10,854 nt of DNA. Origin: Candidatus Hydrogenedentota bacterium. GTDB lineage: Bacteria; Hydrogenedentota; Hydrogenedentia; Hydrogenedentales; SLHB01. Below are positions 7,631 through 10,854 of the stretch, one piece after another (position 1 is the stretch's first letter; each line of letters begins with the position of its first letter). Location of the stretch: contig SKRY01000457.1 in the NCBI GenBank assembly GCA_007118235.1, positions 1 through 10,854 on the forward strand. Reading direction: 5' to 3'. A program made the position numbers and the translations under genes. Below the pieces are notes generated by a model that saw only the letters and a program-made list of their open reading frames with translations, was not told the DNA's origin and did not search any database.

Positions 7631-8911
7631 TCAGGCGGACGCCGTCTTGTTTGAACTCTCGGTGGTTTCCTGGGCTTGTTCGTGCTCGTAGACCAGAATC
7701 GGGTCTTCATTATCCCGGATGACGCCCTCGGTAATAATACACTCCCGCACATCATGACGCGAGGGAATGTCGTACATGATGTTGAGCATGAACTGCTCCA
7801 TGATCGCCCGCAATCCCCGTGCGCCCGTGTCCTTCTCAATCGCGAGTTCGGCAATGGCTTCAATGGCGTCATCTTGGAACGAGAGCTTCACATTCTCGAT
7901 GGCGAACAGCTTCTCGAATTGGCGGAGAAGCGCGTTCCTGGGCTCGGTAAGAATCCGGATCAGCTCGTCCCTGCCCAACTCATGCAACGTGGCCACCACG
8001 GGAAGGCGGCCGGAAAACTCGGGAATCATTCCATATTTTATCAGGTCTTCCGGTTCCACCAGCTCAAGGAGTTGGCCAATATTCCTGGAATGGCGGGATT
8101 GGACATCCGCGTTGAAGCCAATCACCGTCTTGCGCGTGCGCTGCTCCACAATACGCTCAAGGCCATTAAACGCGCCGCCGCATATGAACAGGATATCCTT
8201 GGTGTCCACTTGGATGCATTCCTGTTGGGGGTGCTTGCGGCCGCCCTGGGGCGGCACGCTGGCCACGGTGCCTTCCAGAAGCTTCAGCAGCGCCTGCTGA
8301 ACCCCCTCGCCCGACACGTCGCGCGTGATGGAGGGGCTGTCGCTCTTGCGGGCGATCTTGTCGATCTCGTCGATATAGACAATGCCCATCTCGGCCCGGC
8401 TGGCGTCGTGGTCGGACGCCTGAAGCAGTTTCAGAATGACGTTTTCCACGTCATCTCCCACATAACCGGCTTCCGTCAGCGTGGTGGCGTCCACAACCGC
8501 GAAGGGCACGTCAAGGAGTTTGGCCAGGCACTGCGCCATCAGCGTCTTGCCGCAGCCCGTCGGGCCGACAAGCAACACATTGGACTTCTGCAGCTCCACG
8601 CCTTCGATCTCACCACCCGCGGATATGCGCTTGTAGTGGTTATGCACGCCCACCGACAGAATCCGCTTGGCTCTCTCCTGGCCAACGACATAATCGTCAA
8701 GGAACTCCTTGATCTCGTACGGCCGGGGAACCTTCATGTCATGCTTTGCGCCTTTACGGGCGCGATCCTCCGCGACGATCTCGCCGCAGAGGCTCACACA
8801 TTCATCGCAGATATTGACATCCGGCCCCGCGATGAGCTTATTGACCTCATCGTGGCGTTTTCCACAAAACGAGCAAGTGGGGACATCTCCGCGCGTGCGG
8901 TGAGAAGCCAT
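7631..8911 (-). CDS. clpX: ATP-dependent Clp protease ATP-binding subunit ClpX
   Basis: AAA+ unfoldase that recognises tagged substrates and feeds them to the ClpP peptidase; 426 residues, full length. The N-terminal zinc-binding domain has Cys13, Cys16, Cys35 and Cys38. Walker A is GPTGCGKT at 116-123 and Walker B is IDEID at 180-184. The pore loop is GYVG at 149-152, followed by an RKH-loop region with GGRKHPQQE and a sensor-2 GARGLR motif. AGGGAGG ends five nt before the ATG, which decides the start. A good promoter lies upstream and a strong terminator downstream, so clpX looks monocistronic. clpP, normally just upstream, is absent; the upstream gene is hemE, 284 bp away. The C-terminal tail after about 400 is short and polar, as usual. 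Confidence 0.97.
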   Translation of the reverse strand: MASHRTRGDVPTCSFCGKRHDEVNKLIAGPDVNICDECVSLCGEIVAEDRARKGAKHDMKVPRPYEIKEFLDDYVVGQERAKRILSVGVHNHYKRISAGGEIEGVELQKSNVLLVGPTGCGKTLMAQCLAKLLDVPFAVVDATTLTEAGYVGDDVENVILKLLQASDHDASRAEMGIVYIDEIDKIARKSDSPSITRDVSGEGVQQALLKLLEGTVASVPPQGGRKHPQQECIQVDTKDILFICGGAFNGLERIVEQRTRKTVIGFNADVQSRHSRNIGQLLELVEPEDLIKYGMIPEFSGRLPVVATLHELGRDELIRILTEPRNALLRQFEKLFAIENVKLSFQDDAIEAIAELAIEKDTGARGLRAIMEQFMLNIMYDIPSRHDVRECIITEGVIRDNEDPILVYEHEQAQETTESSNKTASA

Positions 8912-8945
8912 ACAAACCTCCCTTTTAACGGGTCCAAAAGCGCCT

Positions 8946-8975
8946 AGTGTAGCAATTTAGGCGGTAATGTGTCAA
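8946..8975 (-). promoter_or_regulatory. Sigma70-type promoter of clpX
   Basis: On the minus strand a perfect -35 TTGACA (8970-8975) and a -10 TACACT (8946-8951, 4/6) are separated by 18 nt. Transcription would start near 8939, giving a leader of about 28 nt that ends in the AGGGAGG ribosome binding site. No sigma32-like or CtsR-type operator was recognised. Confidence 0.75.
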
Positions 8976-9025
8976 CTGTATTCCTTGCCCTCAATCGCCG
9001 GATAAAGACGCTGCTCCACGGGTCA

Positions 9026-9079
9026 ACATCTCTCTTATCCCCCTTTTGAAGGGGAGTGGTCCGCGGAGCCGGGGGATGT
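9026..9079. repeat. Palindromic intergenic element between hemE and clpX
   Basis: Ends are inverted: ACATCTCTC (9026-9034) against GGGGGATGT (9071-9079), 7 of 9 pairing. ATCCCCC (9037-9043) alternatively pairs with GGGGGAT (9071-9077). Inside are a 6-bp hairpin CCCCTT/AAGGGG (9040-9054, 3-nt loop) and the palindrome TCCGCGGA (9060-9067). No gene is credible in 8912-9195; this element, the clpX promoter and the hairpin at the hemE stop are what the gap holds. It resembles, from memory, dispersed palindromes of the CCCCCTTTTGAAGGGG type, unverified here. Confidence 0.5.
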
Positions 9080-9163
9080 AAACGCCCACACACTGCCGTA
9101 CCCGGCGACTGGAACTTGACGGCGCTCCGACCGCAAGTATTCCGTCTCATTCTATCATATCGG

Positions 9164-9197
9164 GACCGTTTTGCCCCGATCCGGCGCGGAAACGGTC
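9164..9197 (-). terminator. Hairpin at the end of hemE, possible weak terminator
   Basis: GACCGTTT (9164-9171) and AAACGGTC (9190-9197) form a perfect 8-bp stem overlapping the hemE TGA stop, with an 18-nt GC-rich loop. No T-tract follows on the minus strand, so it is not a standard intrinsic terminator. Confidence 0.35.
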
Positions 9198-10236
9198 ACT
9201 CCGCCTCCCGCGCGGCCGCGTGCACCTCTTCCACAATGACTTGGATGTGCTCGAAGGGAGTATGCCGCAACAGCCCATGGTTCAAGTTCACGATGTGGCC
9301 CTGGCGCCCGCCCGCCTCGACGCATTCCCTCACGGCTTCGCGGATGCGCGAGGGAGGAGCCTCCGCCACCAACTGGTTGTCGAGGTTGCCTTGCAGCACA
9401 TACCCGGGGCCCAGCGCGGCCCGGGCTTCGCGGATGTCAATCGAACTGGGCAGACTCACCACGTCGGCGCCCGCCTCGGCGTAGTCCGCGAGGTAAGGCC
9501 AATCCCGGGCGAAGATAATCGTTGGAACGCGCCCACTGAAGGCGTCGAGAATGCGCCGCTGGTAAGGCAGGGCGAATTCCCAGTACTCGTGGCGTTCCAG
9601 CAGAAACGCGGCCGATTCAAATAGTTGCACCGCGGCCGCCCCCGAGAGCCGTTGCAACTCCAGGTAGTGCATGGTCAGCGTGGTAAGCTTGTCCAGAAGC
9701 CGGTGAAGCGCTCGGGGATTTTCGTGCATGAGCGCCCGCAAGCCCGGCGCTTCCGTCCCGAAACTCTTGCCCTCCGCGATGAACGCGGCCAGCGTGAATG
9801 GGGCGCCGGCGAAGCCAAACACGGGCAAGGCGCCCTGGAGTTCTTCGTGGAGCAATGCGAAGGTATGCGGGATAAATGGCAATTCCTCGGCCACGTCGTA
9901 GATGTGCAACGCGGTCAAGTCGGCCTCCGTCCGCAGGGGCCTATCCAACACAGGGCCAGGCGCGAAACGAAAGGGAGCGCCCATGGGCGTCAGGGGCGTC
10001 AAGATGTCCTGGAACAGGATGATGGCGTCCACGCCCAGGCGGCGGGGAAGCAGGGAAATGCGCGCCGCCATCTCGGGATGCCGGAAGAGCGAGTCGAGCC
10101 TCATTCCACTTTCGGTCTTCAAGCGGTTATACTCGGGGTCGGTGCGTCCGGCTTGGCGCATGAACCACACGGGGGGACGCGCCATGCGCTGGCCGCGCAA
10201 GGCTTGGAGAAACAGGGAATCGGTTGTGGAAGTCAT
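9196..10236 (-). CDS. hemE: Uroporphyrinogen III decarboxylase HemE
   Basis: Cytoplasmic enzyme that decarboxylates the four acetate side chains of uroporphyrinogen III to give coproporphyrinogen III in heme synthesis; no cofactor is required. 346 residues, the usual size, a single TIM-barrel domain. Substrate-binding arginines lie in MRQAGR (26-31), the catalytic Asp is Asp77 in ILFQDIL, and the C-terminal signature is VNLNHGLL with His320, where most relatives have NLGHG. MRQAGR is followed by TDPEY where YLPEY is common. Other proteins of the URO-D fold, such as corrinoid methyltransferases, lack this MRQAGR/PEY start, so HemE is favoured. The ribosome binding site is weak (GTGAGA close to the ATG). 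It lies alone, divergent from the M28 gene, with no other heme gene in view. Confidence 0.93.
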   Translation of the reverse strand: MTSTTDSLFLQALRGQRMARPPVWFMRQAGRTDPEYNRLKTESGMRLDSLFRHPEMAARISLLPRRLGVDAIILFQDILTPLTPMGAPFRFAPGPVLDRPLRTEADLTALHIYDVAEELPFIPHTFALLHEELQGALPVFGFAGAPFTLAAFIAEGKSFGTEAPGLRALMHENPRALHRLLDKLTTLTMHYLELQRLSGAAAVQLFESAAFLLERHEYWEFALPYQRRILDAFSGRVPTIIFARDWPYLADYAEAGADVVSLPSSIDIREARAALGPGYVLQGNLDNQLVAEAPPSRIREAVRECVEAGGRQGHIVNLNHGLLRHTPFEHIQVIVEEVHAAAREAE

Positions 10237-10306
10237 GGCGTCTCACTGTGGAAGCTGGGAAGGCGGGCGCGCATGATGGCCCGGCCGAACAACGTATCTT
10301 GGGACC

Positions 10307-10335
10307 ATTATGACGGATCATGAACGAAATGTGAA
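10307..10335 (-). promoter_or_regulatory. Sigma70-type promoter of hemE
   Basis: On the minus strand TTCACA (10330-10335, 5/6 to -35) and CATAAT (10307-10312, 5/6 to -10) are spaced by exactly 17 nt. Transcription would start near 10300, giving a leader of about 64 nt. The -10 covers the ATG of the divergent gene and the -35 lies within its coding region. Confidence 0.65.
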
Positions 10336-10854
10336 GAGGAGCGGCCCCAGCGCGTGGCTGTGGCGCCGCGAAGGGCGGCTGGCCCTCAAGGTGATTGCTG
10401 TCATGGGCGTGTTGGCCTTCGTGTTTCTGTGGCTGGCGTCCAAAACATTGGAGCACGCTCTTGTCGAGTCCGATGGTCCAGGGGATGCGGCTCCAACGCA
10501 GCCCGCCGGGGATCCACAGCGCGGCCGCCCCCCCGAAGCGGAAAGACGCTCTCCATTTGACGGGGAGCGGGCCATGCGCGACCTCGAACATGTGGTGAGT
10601 TATGGCCCCCGGCCCGCGGGGTCGGAGGCGCTGGCCGAATTGCGGGAGTGGATGCGGAGCGAACTCGAGGCAGCCGGCGTCGCCATCCGCGAGCAGGATT
10701 TCTGGGCGGACACCCCCATTGGCGGCCGGTACATGGTCAATGTCGTGGGCGTTGTGGAAGGAACCGAGCCCGGCATCATCGTCCTTGGGAATCACTATGA
10801 CACCAAGTACTTCGAGGACATCGAGTTCGTTGGCGCCAACGACGCGGGCTCCAC
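10310..10854 (+). CDS. Membrane-anchored M28-family metalloenzyme, glutaminyl-cyclase-like (3' end outside window)
   Basis: 181 codons are visible and the frame stays open to the window end. The protein starts with a basic cytoplasmic tail, then one hydrophobic segment (about 28-43), then a Pro/Gly-rich polar linker (about 54-80). The M28 catalytic domain follows, beginning near RAMRDLEHVVSYGPRPAGS. The zinc site is recognisable in GNHYDTKYF (His162, Asp164) and ANDAGS (bridging Asp178). HYDTKYF followed by FVGANDAGS resembles glutaminyl-peptide cyclotransferases, which form N-terminal pyroglutamate, more than aminopeptidases; the remaining zinc ligands lie outside. The topology suggests a domain facing the periplasm. 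The ATG at 10310 is the first in-frame start that keeps the anchor; it has no clear ribosome binding site, and GTG at 10331 is an alternative. Family firm, exact reaction inferred. Confidence 0.8.
   Translation, partial: MTDHERNVKRSGPSAWLWRREGRLALKVIAVMGVLAFVFLWLASKTLEHALVESDGPGDAAPTQPAGDPQRGRPPEAERRSPFDGERAMRDLEHVVSYGPRPAGSEALAELREWMRSELEAAGVAIREQDFWADTPIGGRYMVNVVGVVEGTEPGIIVLGNHYDTKYFEDIEFVGANDAGS

Noticed and set aside
7676..8947. Long open frame (423 codons) on the plus strand opposite clpX
   Set aside because: It is the antisense shadow of clpX, whose protein carries every family motif; the plus-strand product shows no recognisable domain.
8944..9150. Small minus-strand frame (68 codons) between hemE and clpX
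   Set aside because: It runs through the palindromic element and the clpX promoter, and its predicted peptide simply translates repeat DNA.

Overview
The window is an ordinary-looking chromosomal housekeeping segment from a GC-rich, Gram-negative-type bacterium. It carries seven protein-coding genes, two of them cut by the window edges. Gram-negative organisation is suggested by an HtrA/DegP-type protease with a signal peptide. The gene order (clpX, lon, engB on one strand, with no clpP beside clpX) and the divergent HemE argue against a classical enterobacterial-type proteobacterium. A PVC-like or uncultured candidate phylum is my guess only; no sequence here proves a taxon.

Layout, left to right. 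Positions 1-2697 (+) hold glnD, the PII uridylyltransferase/uridylyl-removing enzyme, missing only its N-terminal end. It overlaps by ATGA with an HtrA/DegP-type serine protease gene (2694-4157, +). A short convergent intergenic region with two hairpins follows. Next come, on the minus strand and read right to left, hemE (10236-9196), clpX (8911-7631), lon (7246-4853) and engB (4856-4257). lon and engB overlap by ATGA and are probably co-transcribed. clpX has its own sigma70-like promoter and a good intrinsic terminator. At the right edge a divergent plus-strand gene begins at 10310. It encodes a membrane-anchored M28-family metalloenzyme resembling glutaminyl cyclases and is cut by the window end.

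The genes mostly concern protein quality control: ClpX unfoldase, Lon protease and the HtrA protease. The rest cover ribosome assembly (EngB), nitrogen sensing (GlnD) and tetrapyrrole synthesis (HemE).

The non-coding DNA is the least ordinary part. Between clpX and lon lies an AT-rich island (about 80% A+T over 7311-7440 by hand count). It is bounded by a 25-nt near-perfect inverted repeat (23/25) whose arms are built of 9-nt units. It looks like a small non-coding mobile or dispersed repeat, and one arm may supply the lon promoter. A second palindromic element (9026-9079) lies between hemE and clpX. I did not find a convincing undescribed multi-gene system.
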